DNA of 64,000 nt from Xiphydria camelus (lineage: Eukaryota; Arthropoda; Insecta; Hymenoptera; Xiphydriidae), in contig OY783198.1 in the NCBI GenBank assembly GCA_963678675.1, forward strand, positions 2,795,001 to 2,859,000. The letters are read 5' to 3'. Below, one piece after another: positions 1-11,875 of this stretch. A program made the translations under genes and the position numbers. Below the pieces are notes generated by a model. That model did not search any database and had not been told where the DNA came from. It saw only the letters and a program-made list of their open reading frames with translations. How positions within the stretch are numbered: position 1 is the stretch's first letter; each line of letters opens with the position of its first letter.

Positions 1-1544
1 TAATAATGTTAAAGAGGTCGATACGGGGTGACCGCGAAGCGCGGGTTCGACTCGACCGGCGGCGATCTTATCTCGCCTCCGCGCGCAACAATATTCGTCC
101 GTTCGAGGGGAGCCTCGAAAGTGTCATTGCTGGATTTATCGACGAATCGTCGTATTTCTTTTTTCTTCCCTTCCAATCGGTATCTCCTCTTCGTCCGCCC
201 CTCGCGAGCACCCCGTACGCCGATAATAATAAGAGACCATAAACCTAGACAACTTTGGCATCTTCTTAACCTTTAAAAACATGTTCGATAATAATTTAAT
301 ATCGGAATAAAATAATATGCTCAGCGCTCTTTTTTTTTTCGTATCACGATGATAGTGACGATAATAGTATTAATAATAATAATGATAATAATGATAATGA
401 CAATAATAATAATAAAGTTAATAATGATAATTATTAATCGTATCAATATAGATATAGTACATTTTACATACGATCGACCTAGGGCTTAGAAACTATGAAC
501 GTTAGCACGTGCGTCTCGAGAGTCTCTGTGTTAATCAAATGCTCGTTATTCGAGCGCGCCGATGCGCGTAACGGGGCAAGTGAAGACTATGTGATATTAT
601 GTACACGCGTGGGAGTGTGAGTCGCCGTTTTTTTTTTCTGAAAAAAAGAACCGTGAAAAAAAGGTCCGGCGAGCACCGATCGTCTCGTCCTCCCTCCCAG
701 CCCATTTTCACCCTTCGCGCAACTCCTCCCCCATCCCTTTCCACCCCCTTTTGAGCGGCAGCAGACAATGTACAAAAAGACCTTTTCTAAATACATACAT
801 AGTTTCATGTTCATATATTACGATATATCATATTATTAAATAAATAATCTTCAATGTGTGATAATAAAGTTACTATGATCGAATATCGCGTATGTATATA
901 TTTATATTCATATATATATATATATATAATCGTTATTTATAAGTACATAATTTAATAGGGGTTGAGAGACTCGTAAGTGGTAACCATATTCAAATTCGTT
1001 TCCGTCGCCGAGTCGTCGATCCGGCGACTCTATGGGGTTTATGCATTTCGTTCGCAAGTTTGGTTTCTTCGCTTCCCTCCCATCGCACTCGTAATCGCGA
1101 CCAGTCTTCGTGGTTGAAACTTATCGTTTCCTCGATTACTCTCTCTCTCTCTCTCTCTCTTATTTTTCTATCTCCCTTTCTCCCCCGTCGGGCGCGTTTC
1201 GCCCCGAGGATCTTTCCCACCCTCTCCACGGCGGGGAAGTGCGATAAGTACGTTCTCGTCGTTTCTGTGTAGGCCGATTCCTAGGCCCGCCGTCGACGCC
1301 GGCCCGACGCTCCCGCGCGTCGAGCGTCGCGCGAACGGTTCAACGCGATCAACTTCGACCTACCGTTTCACCCTCCGTCGACGCCTCCCTTACCGAGAGG
1401 CGAGATCGGGCGCGCGCGGAGCTTCGCTCCTCGATCACCCTTCGCCGTCGTACATCTCGAAGTCCTGCGCGCCTTCTAATATACCGGATACGGTGGCCTG
1501 TGGGGCCATAGTGGCGGAATCGGCGGTAGACTTCCGTTCCAGGA
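1..1544 (-). other. 3' untranslated region and downstream flank of the BCL11 gene
   Basis: No gene was recognised here. Minus-strand sequence after the stop is probably 3' UTR at first. The stretch 250-950 is AT-rich, with an imperfect AAT/GAT-like triplet tract at about 360-440 and a (TA)n run at about 906-928. On the minus strand an ATTAAA hexamer lies at 957-952 and another at 300-295; either could serve as polyadenylation signal, but I see nothing that decides between them. A (CT)n tract occupies 1140-1161. Open frames here are short and have no recognisable domains. Confidence 0.45.
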
Positions 1545-2286
1545 TCAAGTATCCTTGGTACTGAGGGACGAGTCCTCGTCCTGGCTGCCCGGGTAGGGCA
1601 TTCCCAGCTTGGGCCCCTGCTGTACCACCACCACGCACTTGCGCATGTGCTTCTCCAGAGTGCTGGGCACGGAGAAGGGCATCTCGCAGAAGCGACACTT
1701 GTAGGTGTCCTTGCCGTGTCTGCCGTGGGTCTTCATGTGCCGCGTCAGCTTGGAGCTCTGCGCGCACGCGTACGAGCACAGCTCGCACTTGTACGGCTTC
1801 TCACCGGTGTGGGAGCGCCGGTGAACCGTCAAGTTGGAGCAGTTCTTGAAGACCTTGCCGCAGTACTCGCAGGTGTCGTTCCGGCCGCTGCGCTCCTTCT
1901 TCAGCAGGGGACTCGGCAGGCCCTGCAGCGAGAGGCTGGAGGTCGTTGCTTTCGAGGCCTTCCGAAATTCGCTGTTCTCCAGATAGTGGGGATTGTGCAG
2001 CCAGAGACCGCCAAAGTCCGGCCCGGACGACCGGGGGAAGCCCTGACCGGAAAAGATGTTGGGCGTCGCGGAGGAGTTGAAGTTGGTCGGCGACAGCGCG
2101 CTGTCCTTCTCCTTGTTGTTGTTGAGGGAGTTGGCGAGATTCGAGGACGACTCGGACTTGATGAAGCCGCCCCTGTGGTTCTCCTGCAGCGCCTGCCGAT
2201 ACGCCTCCGAATACTGGGCTATGTTGCCGAGTCCGAATTTCTCCATGAGATCGCCCACCAGACTGGGCTTCTGGTCCACCGCGACT

Positions 2287-2318
<32 letters not shown>

Positions 2319-3637
2319 ACTCTCCTCGCCCAGCTGTCCCTGGGTCGTGCTCAGGTCCTCCGGGGTATTCTCCTCGGTATCCTCGCCGCGAGCCTTTTGC
2401 TCCGACTCCTCGACCTCGTCCAGGTCCATGTTCTCGTCGCAACTGCTGCCGTCGTCGGGTACCGTCTCCACGCTGCCCTGCGGACTGGACGCCGCGTTCG
2501 GATTCTCCTGGTGCTCCTTCCGTATGTGCTTCCTGAGTTCCGAGAAATTCGGCACCTCGACCTCGCATATCTCGCACCTGGTCGCCGCGGAGTCCTGCAC
2601 GGTCTCCTGGAATTGACGCTCCTTGTCCTGGTGACTCCTGCGGTGGACTATGAGGTTGGACTGAAACCTGAACTTCTTGTCGCAGACCTCGCAGGTGTAG
2701 ACGGTTTCGGTGTCGGTGATGATCGGCGTCGAGGCGACCGGCGGGCTGGTCTTCTCGCTGTCCGTCGAGTTGTTGTTGTTGTGGTGGCCGACCGGGCTCT
2801 GGGTGTAGCACGGCGGCGAGTTCTCCTTCTGACTGTGACCGTTGTGGCTGAGATTGGTGGGATTCGAGGCGGGACTGGGCGGCTCCATCGAGTGGCCCTG
2901 CTGTTGCACGCCGACGACCGGATTGGGGTTGGCTTGGGTGGGATTCGGAGCCGCGCCTAAGGACGGGTTAGCGAGGCTCCTTAGGCGCGCCGAGTAAAAA
3001 TCCAGGTTGGCTTCCAGTGGTGGCGGATGGCCCTGGGCCGCCAGCCCTCGGCCGTGGGACAGCTCGGCCAGGTTCACCAGGTTCCTCGCGTTGTTCAGCG
3101 AGTCCAGGGAGCTCCTGACCAACGGGTCGCCGAGGTTCAGCCCGTCCATGCCGCGCAAAGGATCGCCGAGGTTCTGCAGATTTCTCGCGGTGGCCGTCTG
3201 GAGATCCTGCAGACCCCGATAACCCGCCAGCGGATTGAGCGCCAGAAAGTCCGGCCTGAACATGGGCGGAAAGCTCCTCTCCAGGTGTTGCGGCAACCTC
3301 AGGAAGCTGTGCAGCGGATCGCTCACGAGGGACGCCGACGTCTGCAGCTGCTGACGAGCGCCGCTGCTGCCGCTGGAGTTGGCGCCGCCGGAAGAGTTCG
3401 CCGCGGACGAGCTTCCCGTGGACTTGCCGCTGAGGTTCAGGTGATTGGGAGGGCTCAAGTTGTGCGCGCGTGTGGGCGTCGGGGTGGGTGGGCTCGGCGC
3501 CGGTGTGTTGGAGGAGGAATTGGCCGAGGTCGAAGAGGCGTAGAGCCTGGCCCCGTGGACGCTCTGGGCGTGCTGCAGCAGCTCCCAGGCCGAGGAGAGT
3601 CGACGCGCGCATTGCGAGCACTGGAGCCACCTTGGTT
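1545..3637 (-). CDS. BCL11 (CG9650 homologue): BCL11-family zinc-finger transcription factor, last coding exon
   Basis: This exon encodes residues 160-856 of the modelled protein, a DNA-binding transcriptional regulator of the BCL11A/B (Evi9/CTIP) family expected in the nucleus. The acceptor is a pyrimidine-rich stretch ending TTCTGTTGCAG, with the first exon base at 3637; the TGA stop is at 1547-1545. Visible zinc fingers: C166/C169/H182/H187; C475/C478/H491/H495; C514/C517/H530/H535; then a C-terminal triplet at 749-769, 777-797 and 807-827. The first two of the triplet are joined by the classic TGEKPYKC linker. The triplet reads like the vertebrate BCL11 DNA-binding cluster ([20 protein letters not shown]). 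Between the fingers are Ser/Pro/Asn-rich low-complexity stretches, an acidic region near 559-580 and ten glycines at 600-609. The last finger ends in Cys rather than His. Family identity is from recognition; the function of this protein is inferred from the family. Confidence 0.95.
2292..2322 (-). repeat. Coding (GGN)n tract encoding ten glycines
   Basis: A CCG-type triplet run on the plus strand encodes Gly600-Gly609 of the BCL11 protein, between the acidic stretch and the [16 protein letters not shown] segment. Such runs vary in length between alleles and species. The frame is intact on both sides. Confidence 0.9.
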
Positions 3638-5412
3638 CTGCAACAGAAGATCGATAGACCGCCTTGAGAGATGGGCATCTCCTCGCGATCGCGATATCCA
3701 GACGGCGGAAGCGCTTCCGCGCCCGATCCGGACGAGCCGGACCGCGCTGGAGTCGGACACCAGCCCGCTCGTCCGACCGTCGAAACGGCGGCGGCACCGC
3801 GTGCGTCGGATCGTCGAATACGCGCTACACGGGTGTCCGTGTTGGTGCGACCCCAGCCCCGCTATCAATTTCATCCCCCCTTAATTTTCGATCGCTCGTC
3901 GCTCGACGAATTCAATTCGGAATTCAAACGGCGCGTCTGTGTCAAATTGCGGTGTCGAACGTGCGCGGGCTCCGGGGGTGGCTCAAAAATAATATCCCCG
4001 ACGGCGGTGCTGGGGTAGCGGCGGTTCGCGCGGGAGAGGAGGGGAACGGCTGAAACTGACCCTTAACGACTTTCCGTGCGAGGGCCGCGGCCGAGGGACC
4101 GTGGCGAGACGCGCGGTTTTGAATTTCAATGTTTTTAATCCGGAATATCAGATTTTCGGCTATTTTTCACGCCCCACGCGACGCTCCGCGACGTCGGGGT
4201 CCGTGGGATTTTATTAATTCCGCCGGAGCCACCCTTCGCGGCGAAAGCGTCCTCCGCCGCGTCGTTGTCGTCTCGTCGCCATGTGTTTAGCGCGACCCCC
4301 TCAGCGTGCGCGCAACCGCGAGAGACGCAAACTCGAAAACATATTCTTCCCGGTCGTAACTCCTGCGGCGCGGGGACGGTTCAACGTTGGATTTATGCCG
4401 AGGAATTCAAGCGGAGACCCGGGTCCGCTCGCACGAAGCGTCGCGAAGAAACTTCCCTCCCCGCGCGCGACCCTTCCTTCCCCGTTTCGCGACGGGACGC
4501 GGCGCGCGCGCCAGCCGAGCAATCAGGGAGCGAGCGAATTTTCGAGAGGGAGATTGAAAAGTTGGGAAACGACGCCGAGGCTCTCCTCCCCCGCCCGCCA
4601 CTCCCTCCCCCCGGTTGCGCGGCAGCGACCATCGGCGACGAGTCGATCGGAGACAAAGATCCGCAGCGAGGTAAGGTAATCTCAATTAAGCGGCAGCGAT
4701 CGACCCGGGTCCGTTTGCGCGGGGCGGATGAAAAATCTTTGTTGCCGCGTCTTAAAGGGGCGAGTCCGTTAAATCGCTCGCGGATATCAAAGTCGTCACA
4801 GCGCTTCGACGACGAGCGGGATACCACTCGATCGCGCGTGCACGTGCGAAGGTCTGTCGAGCTCTACGTCATTTCACGGTCGTCGTGGATACGGAGGATT
4901 GCGAGACTCTCTGGATGGAAAAAAAAACACATCGTGGCGACTCGCCAGGCGGTCGCCGTTCCACTCGACGAATTTCGAGTGCCAAAGATTATTATTGATA
5001 CTGTTTGTTCAATTTGCGCTCGACGACCAGACGGGACACGCTCGCGCGAGTCCTTGATGGACGCCGAAACGAGTCGCGCGCGGTACGGAGAGACCAAATA
5101 TTTTCCCATTCCGCGCCGTTGAGCTCTCGCCGCTTCGGCGGTAATAATCGAACGTCCACGTGCGACTGCGTGTCCCCGACTTATGTACGACGAATGGGTT
5201 GACTCGACGGTCGCGTCGGCTCCGTCGAACGCGACGCGTCGAGTGTGAATGATACTTTCCGTTGCGTGCCATTGATTTTCGCGATATACGCGTAATCGGC
5301 TAGGCGTCCATCGAATCGATCTGTACGAGGTGCACCTGATCGCCTCCGTTCGAGCTACCCGTTTCGAGAATAAATGAATTAATTCCTCTCGCACTCTGGG
5401 AAAAAGGATTTC

Positions 5413-5920
5413 TCAAAATGTAGCGATCAGTTCCAGAAAGTATCGCGACCAAATTCCAGTGACAAATGTACTCAGCGATGGCACACAGTTGTGAATTCGG
5501 GTAAATACCGCACTGTAAGGTGATTAACTGTCCCAATCGTCGGACGACTAAACCCGGTATCCGGACAGGCATGCAAATTCATACGGCGGATTTTACTCGG
5601 GGTTCCTCTTTGCATCCTTGATTTACTGAACTTGTTTTTTTTCCCACTAGTCGTTCCTTTTCATTCCATTCAATTGTAGTTTGAATTATACTCGAATACG
5701 TCCGGCTACTTGGAACGCGTCCTGCAGTGCTATTGAGACAGTTACTTTACAAGACTCATATGTACCGTACAGGACTGTATAAGATTTAAATTGACGTCTG
5801 GCAAAGGTAAATTTTACGCAGCATATAGCATTTAACTGAATCGATAACTGCACTGTTACTACAGTTTTACCTCCAGTATTTTGCCCGTACACATTCTGGG
5901 ACTAATCGCTACATTTTGAA
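5413..5920. mobile_element. Terminal-inverted-repeat element of about 508 bp
   Basis: The ends are inverted copies: CAAAATGTAGCGATCAG at the left matches the complement of the right end (ATCGCTACATTTTG preceded by GGGACTA) with one or two differences. The interior is AT-richer than its flanks and has no open frame of note, so it is non-autonomous. Superfamily and target duplication could not be assigned. Confidence 0.55.
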
Positions 5921-6499
5921 ACGACATTTTTCACCGCGCTGCTCTCGCCGGCTTCCAAACCGCACATATCGTCGACGCGATCGACGCCGCGGCAGCTTTC
6001 GTTGGTCGTTCTTTTGTTTTCGGGCGCGCGGATTAGCTCCGGAGCCCGGAAAGGCGCGGGGAAACGGTGGGAGGCGAAAAGTCGCGAGTCACCACGAAAA
6101 TGAGGTCCGCCGAATTTGACCGTGACGCCTTCTGCGCATTGTTTCACGCGCTCACGCGGACCGCTCCACCGGTCCGCGGGCGCGACGAATGCCTCCCTCT
6201 CTCTCTCTACTTCGCGCCCCCTTTTTGCCCGGAAGTCGAAAATATTGCCGACTTCCCGCAGGAGCACCGCTCCGGAGAAAAGGCCCGCGAGGGTAGGAGA
6301 TAAGCGAGTGCCCGTATAAAAGTCTATCGATTCGCGCCCCGCCGCCTTTCATATGCAAACTTCGCGGGTGGCCATCCGTTAGGATTATTTCTCAGCGCGT
6401 TCTCCTGGACGTCGACCTCCGGTCGTCAGCGCGGGACGACGCGGGGAAACTCGAAAACGACTTCGCCTCCGCGACGGGCGATACGGCGTACATACCGAG

Positions 6500-6890
6500 A
6501 GAAGAAGATGCGTTTATTCACTCATGCTCTGAGACAAGATCTTCTTCAAAAGCACACATATACGATGAAATGAATAGAGAAAACCGAAGACAATTATAAT
6601 CATAAGAAATTGAAAGAACAAAAATAAAATAATAAAAGACCAAGCGAAGATTAGACTAGTTGTGAGGTAAATCCTGACAAAAACGGATCCACCTCACGCA
6701 GTTGACACGAAAGAAAACGAAGACGCGTTTATTCATTCATGCTGTGAGCAAAGTTCTCCTGAGAGAGTATACGTGTACGATAAAATGAACAAAGAAAATC
6801 GAAGGAAATTATAACGATAACAAATTGAAAGACTAAGACAAAGTCTAACAAATCAATCACCTCGCGCAGCAGCACCGACAAAACCAAGTA
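6500..6890. repeat. Degenerate tandem duplication, unit about 215 bp
   Basis: Two copies begin GAAGATGCGTTTATTCACTC (6505) and GAAGACGCGTTTATTCATTC (6719). The similarity continues through the A-rich body (motifs GATGAAATGAATAGAGAAAA and GATAAAATGAACAAAGAAAA). Each copy ends in a CACCTCACGCAG or CACCTCGCGCAG motif. The A-rich, plus-strand character resembles a retroelement fragment, but no terminal motif proves this. Confidence 0.6.
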
Positions 6891-7749
6891 CAGTTAAAAT
6901 TGAGGCAAGGGTAAGATAAAATGAGAGGGAGAGGCGGAGAGGGCGAGAAAGTCGAGCAGAGAGCGAACGGAAGCTGCACAGCCGAACGCGGATGCGACGA
7001 TGCGAGCCGTCGACGATGCACTTACAATATTATACAGAGGTTACAGGTTCGATCGAAAGACCACGAAGATCTCCAGACGTCGATGCGGGAGCGCAAGATG
7101 GAAACGTTTGGATATCGAAGATCCCTCCCTTCCTTTTTTCCTCCTCTCCATTCTCCGTTCCTCCCTTCCGCCGATATAGGTGCACCTATTCCCGTGCATC
7201 GTCGTGTCTTTTTTTTTATTTATATCCGCGAATCGACCGTGCGGAAGCCGCCTCCGAGAACTCCCCGACGCGAAGGATGGACGCGACGAGATTTCCGGTT
7301 TCACCGGGTTTCCCGGGATATTCCGGTGGGAGCGAACGAGCAGAGCGAGGGAGGACGGTCGGAGGCCGCCGTTCGAAATGCGAAAGGCGTTCCGCGGAGG
7401 ACCGACGTCTGACGCGGCGCGCTTTTCGCCCCGCGCCGTGTACATCCGCGGTATAGCCGCGGGGCTGCTCTTTCGCGAGGCAAGTGACCGACCGATTTTC
7501 CGCAGAAATTGCCCGGCAAATTGCAGCCGCGCGCCGTTTACGGTGAAATCGCTCGGAACGCCATTGTTTAACGACGAGTGGAGCTATGGTCATTCCATGC
7601 GAATACCGTCGCGGGGAGACGACGGGCTTTTTAACCCGTTCACGCGAGACTTGGCCCGAACTCGGGGGCGCGGAGGGATCGAGATGGCTTTCGGAAGCCC
7701 CGTCGTCGGAGCCGCGCCGCGACGAAGGCGCGAGCGAGCGCCAAATTCG

Positions 7750-8286
7750 CTGAGAAAAATAATTTGGTCAATTGAATGAAAATCTCGGAGACGATGAAAA
7801 AACTGTTGGGTGAAATATGGATCTTTTCTATCTGTTTGGTAAAATTGACTATACTTCTCGATTAGGATAACTAAACATTTGATTAAAATAAGTAAACATC
7901 TGGTTCGACTGATCAGTACTTTAATTAAAATGACTACACGCGCGCATTTAATTGGATGCGTTTTGTCATTCTAACCTAATTATTTTCCTCAGTCTACGAA
8001 TACGAAGAATCACGTTTTTTTTTTTTAAAGTCATCCAAGGTCCAGCATCCTCGCAATTTAATTACAATTGCTAAGACGACGGCCAAACTGTTTCGTGAAA
8101 AATGGTTCCTTCGGCTGTTTCGGTTAAACCGACTAGGTACTCTTTCACGAAATATCTGAACATTTGATCGGAATAATGAGATATTTAGTTCGACTGACCC
8201 CGGTATTGCAGTTAGAATAATAAAACGCGTCAAAATAGACGTGTTTTCTTTCATTTCAACTTAATTATCCCTAATTATTTTTCTCA
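7750..8286 (+). mobile_element. Two family A MITE copies in the same orientation joined by a linker
   Basis: Copy one (7750-7992) runs from CTGAGAAAAATAATT to AATTATTTTCCTCAG. A linker (about 7993-8045, containing AAGTCATCCAAGGTCCAGCA) follows, then a diverged second copy ending AATTATTTTTCTCA near 8286. Family A elements are about 230-290 bp with terminal inverted repeats CACTGAGAAAAATAATT. They carry internal runs such as GGTTAGAATAACTAAACG and a GAAATATGGATCC box, have TA target duplications and lack coding capacity, as expected for mariner-type MITEs. Confidence 0.75.
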
Positions 8287-8289
8287 CCG

Positions 8290-9368
8290 CGCGCGTTCGA
8301 GGACGTCGCACGGCCGCGTCCTCTCCTCGACGTATCCTCGTATCCCGCGCGACGACGAATAAAAATCCCCCGCCCCACGCCGCGCGCGCTACGAATTTTC
8401 GCGAAAACGACCGGAGCCAGCGGCTGCCCGATTTCCGAAGGATCGCGGGAACGTAGAAAAAAAAAAAGACGCCACGTCGGAGATGTCGGAACACGTGTCG
8501 CGTCCCTCTCCCCGGCCGCCGCATTCGCATCACGTAGGACAGTTTGCATACAGAGATCCGAGGTGTGCGGAGCGTACGGGGTGGAGACACCGCGGATAGG
8601 AGAGCCCGCTGCGCGTAGCGGATCGACGCCGCGCGATCCGGCTTTTCCGATTTCGACCGCGCGTCCCGGAGCTCCGCGCCCCGGCGTTCGGATTTGTGAC
8701 GTCACCACAAAGGCCTTCAATCCCCCGGCGTGACAATATTAAAATATCGATTGGCCGACGTATGCGGCGTATGCACTTTGAGCGGACGCGAGGAAGGGTT
8801 GCACGGGGTCGAAGGGGGGACGCGCGCGGGGGTGCGCGGCCGCGCGGGCAGGTAGCTCGAAAACGTTCAAACGGTCGAAACGATACGCCCGCGACGAAGA
8901 GGCGCCCGGGTGGGTGGAGAGGTCGAGTTTTTAAGAGTCGCGGGTCGCGCGAGGCTCGCGCGTACCTATTCGCGTCCCCCTCCCTCGGCGCCGCCACGAC
9001 GACCAACCGCGTGTTTGAGTTTGGAAAACTTTTCCCCTCTTCTCTCGCCCGACTTTCACCGGCGCGCCGCGGCGACGAGCTCGCGAAGGAGGATTTTCGA
9101 AATTGGAACGAGAGAGCGGATCGACGCCCCGACGACGTACACCCTGTATAGAGGCGAGAACCGGAACTCTTTAATGCGCTCTTCGCGGTCGGTGCGAGCC
9201 ACTCGCACGATTGGTCGGAGGACCCTTGTGTCGCGCTCACGCTCGACGGCCGACCGCAAGACTCCGCGGACGGATGGCCCGCTGTTTCTTACGCGGAGGA
9301 AAAAAAGAAAACGGAGCGAGCGCGAGGATGATCTCCGGTGGGGGTGCGACGTGTTCGCTCGTTTCGAC
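8290..9368. other. GC-rich spacer between inverted family A pairs
   Basis: CpG-rich unique sequence with no recognisable gene; it forms the loop of the large inverted arrangement of family A copies at 7750-8286 and 9369-9930. Confidence 0.5.
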
Positions 9369-9930
9369 GATGCTGGACCTTGGATGACTTGAAAAGAAAT
9401 ACGGTTCTTCGTATTCGTAAACTGAGAAAAATGAGATTGCAATGAAAAAAACGTACCCGACCAAAGGCGTTTAGTCGTTCTGACTGAAATGCTGATCGGT
9501 TGAATCAAATATTTGGTTATTCTAACCAAACGCTCAGTTATTCCGATCGAAGAGTGGTCAGTTTAACCGAACAATCGGGGAGGATCCATTTTTCATCAAA
9601 CAGAATGGTCATCGTCTTCAAAATTTTGTTTAAATTGCGACGATGCTGGAACTTGGATGACTTAAAAAAAAATGTAATCTTCATATTCGTAGACGGAGAA
9701 AAATAATTGTGTCGCAATGACAAAACTCATCTAATTAAATGCATTCAATTATTCTAAGAAAAATACCTACTGATAAGCTGAACCGAACATTTAGTTATTC
9801 CAACCAAATGCCCAGTTATTCCGACCAAAAAGTGGTCAGTTTAACCAAACAGATGGAAAAAATCCATATTTCACCAAACAGTTTTGATCGTCGTCTCCGA
9901 GATTTTGGTTAGATTGACCAAATGTTTTTT
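9369..9930 (-). mobile_element. Two family A MITE copies with linkers, opposite orientation to 7750-8286
   Basis: A linker with GATGCTGGACCTTGGATGAC (9369) precedes a reversed family A copy (9417-9632). The linker recurs (GATGCTGGAACTTGGATGAC, about 9640) before a second reversed copy (about 9697-9930). The linker is the complement of the one near 8010-8045. Confidence 0.75.
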
Positions 9931-10586
9931 ATCGATGTACTCTCAAAATAACGGTATGCATTCGAAGAACAGAAACGGCGCAGTATCGAGCGAGCGGACC
10001 CTTTCCACGCATCGGATTTCCGCGCGAGAGAAAACGCGACGTCTGGACCAGGGTTCGCGTCGCGCGGGCCACGCCGGGGCACGGGATGCGCGCGGCCTAT
10101 TCGCGAGCAATTCTCGGAGCGCCTCGGGCGGCCGGTCGGGCATCGCGAGCGAGGGGTCGGAAAGAAACCATAAAAAGCCGGGAAACTGGGGAAACTCGCC
10201 CGGAGAATTAATATTCCGGGCAAACGTGACAGATAGATCAAATCTGCATCTCACCGGGACGGCGAGCGGGTGTCAATTTCAGCGGATTACCGTTTGCACT
10301 CCCTCCGACCCCTTTCTCCAGCTCGGTCGCCATCCGCCGTCGCGTCGTCCCCCCGCGGCGCCCCGCCGAAAAACTCGCGCGACCTTCTCTTCTCTCATTC
10401 TTTCCCTCTCGCCGTTCGATTCCCGAGTCGAACGACCTCGGAGAGCGAAGAAAGTAAGAAAAAGTGCGCGTTTCGATTCCACCGAGAAGGAAAGAAAAGA
10501 AGGCGATACGCATTTTTCATCGCGGAGAAAAATTCCTCGATAAGAGAGGAAGGAAATGTGCGCGCGCGCAAAGTCACCCATACAGG

Positions 10587-10843
10587 AACAATCAATTAAT
10601 TGGACCTGCTGAAAATTATTTGCGCGGTCGCAGGTCATTATTTATTTATATCAATTAAATTGTGTAATACCTGCACATCTCAATTAGATATCTCTTCCTT
10701 GCAATCATATGGAATAGTACGCGATTGCAAGGAAAAAATGTCTGATTAACATGAAGAAAGATCTAATTGATCTAACTAAATAATTACTTACGACCCTACG
10801 AATAATTTCTAGCAGTTTCAACTAATTTTTTCCCCGCGCAGGA
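10587..10843. mobile_element. Family B hairpin MITE, diverged copy
   Basis: Family B elements are about 255 bp and almost wholly palindromic. They run from CACAGAGAAAAAGAATTAG through an arm containing GCAAGTAATTATTTATTTA to a centre with TCTTCCTTGCAATCA and its complement, then the mirrored arm. This copy keeps the central pair (TCTCTTCCTTGCAATCATAT and GATTGCAAGGAA) and both outer arms with substitutions; it has no coding capacity. Confidence 0.75.
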
Positions 10844-10947
10844 ATCACTGGTACAGACTGTACCCCGTGAAAAAATGTCAGCCACGCGATACCGAGGGAG
10901 ATATACGGGGTAGGAACGGACGCGTCGAGAGGAGACCGTCGTTTCAG

Positions 10948-10949
<2 letters not shown>

Positions 10950-10985
<36 letters not shown>
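10950..10985 (+). repeat. (CT)n microsatellite
   Basis: Uninterrupted CT dinucleotides over roughly 30 bp, in CpG-rich intronic sequence. Confidence 0.95.
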
Positions 10986-10986
<1 letters not shown>

Positions 10987-11523
10987 GGAGTCCGTTTACA
11001 CCGAGCCACCCTTCCCCACCCATCCACCTCTCGCATACGATCGCGCGTCGCAAGCGCAGAGCGTGCGTGGAGGTACCTGCAGTCGCGCGCAGCCCTGCCC
11101 GACCAACCGACCGACGTAAAACCGGGCCGCGACGGATGTACGCACGTAGGCGAGCGCGGGGCTCGTGCGGACCACGTGGCGAGACAATGGGACGATTCTA
11201 ATTGGGCTTCGACTCGACCGGTTCGAAAAAAAAGCAACAAAAACGCGACGAAAGGGGTTTGGAAAATAGGCCCGCGCCGGCGCGGCACGGGGATGAGCAC
11301 GAGCGCGGAGGGGTTAACCGGAGGGTTTTAAGCTCCGCGGACCGTGATCGAGAGCCATTATGCAGAGACATCGGTGTGTGAAACCGTCGATGTTTCAGAG
11401 AGAGCTTGTAATTAAGACCGATCGAATTTACCCGCTCGTCCGGCAAGCGATCGTTCCGCGGGGTGTATCTGCTTCTGATCGGGGATTGAGACGTCGCTCG
11501 AGACACATTTTACGCGATGAATA

Positions 11524-11525
<2 letters not shown>

Positions 11526-11580
<55 letters not shown>
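11526..11580 (+). repeat. (GA)n microsatellite
   Basis: Perfect GA dinucleotide tract of about 55 bp in the intron; a potential GAGA-factor-type site. Confidence 0.97.
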
Positions 11581-11583
<3 letters not shown>

Positions 11584-11855
11584 CGGATAAATTTCAATCG
11601 CTGGCGCGAAAGAATCGAAATCGCGAACGTCCCTCATCGGGCGCGGTAAATAAAGTACGGTCGTCACGTTGTATTCGCGCTTCCATTGTCTCAAGGCGGA
11701 ACAATAAACGAATAGGGAAGAATGGCGAATCGGGAGCGAACGTACAATGAGCCGCGCCAGATTTCGCGGTCCGACTTTTCGACGTCCCCCGTCGACATCG
11801 CCCGATTCCCGCGGTCGCCCCGGTAACGAGGATCCCCGACTCACGGATCGGTACG

Positions 11856-11875
11856 CCCCCCCCCCCCCCCCCCCC
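11856..11875 (+). repeat. Poly-C tract
   Basis: About 20 uninterrupted cytosines. Similar tracts occur at 21117-21132, 28449-28469 and 35619-35634. Confidence 0.95.

Noticed and set aside
1435..1788. Alternative C-terminus of the BCL11 protein in another frame
   Set aside because: It would need a frameshift or an internal intron; no convincing donor and acceptor were seen, and the main frame ends in a normal stop after the last finger.
1647..2960. 437-codon plus-strand frame opposite the BCL11 exon
   Set aside because: It is the antisense shadow of the real zinc-finger exon; its Leu/Arg/Val-rich translation has no family.
11856..11875. Poly-C tracts as functional i-motif sites
   Set aside because: Homopolymer tracts occur at several unrelated places here and nothing ties them to a gene feature.
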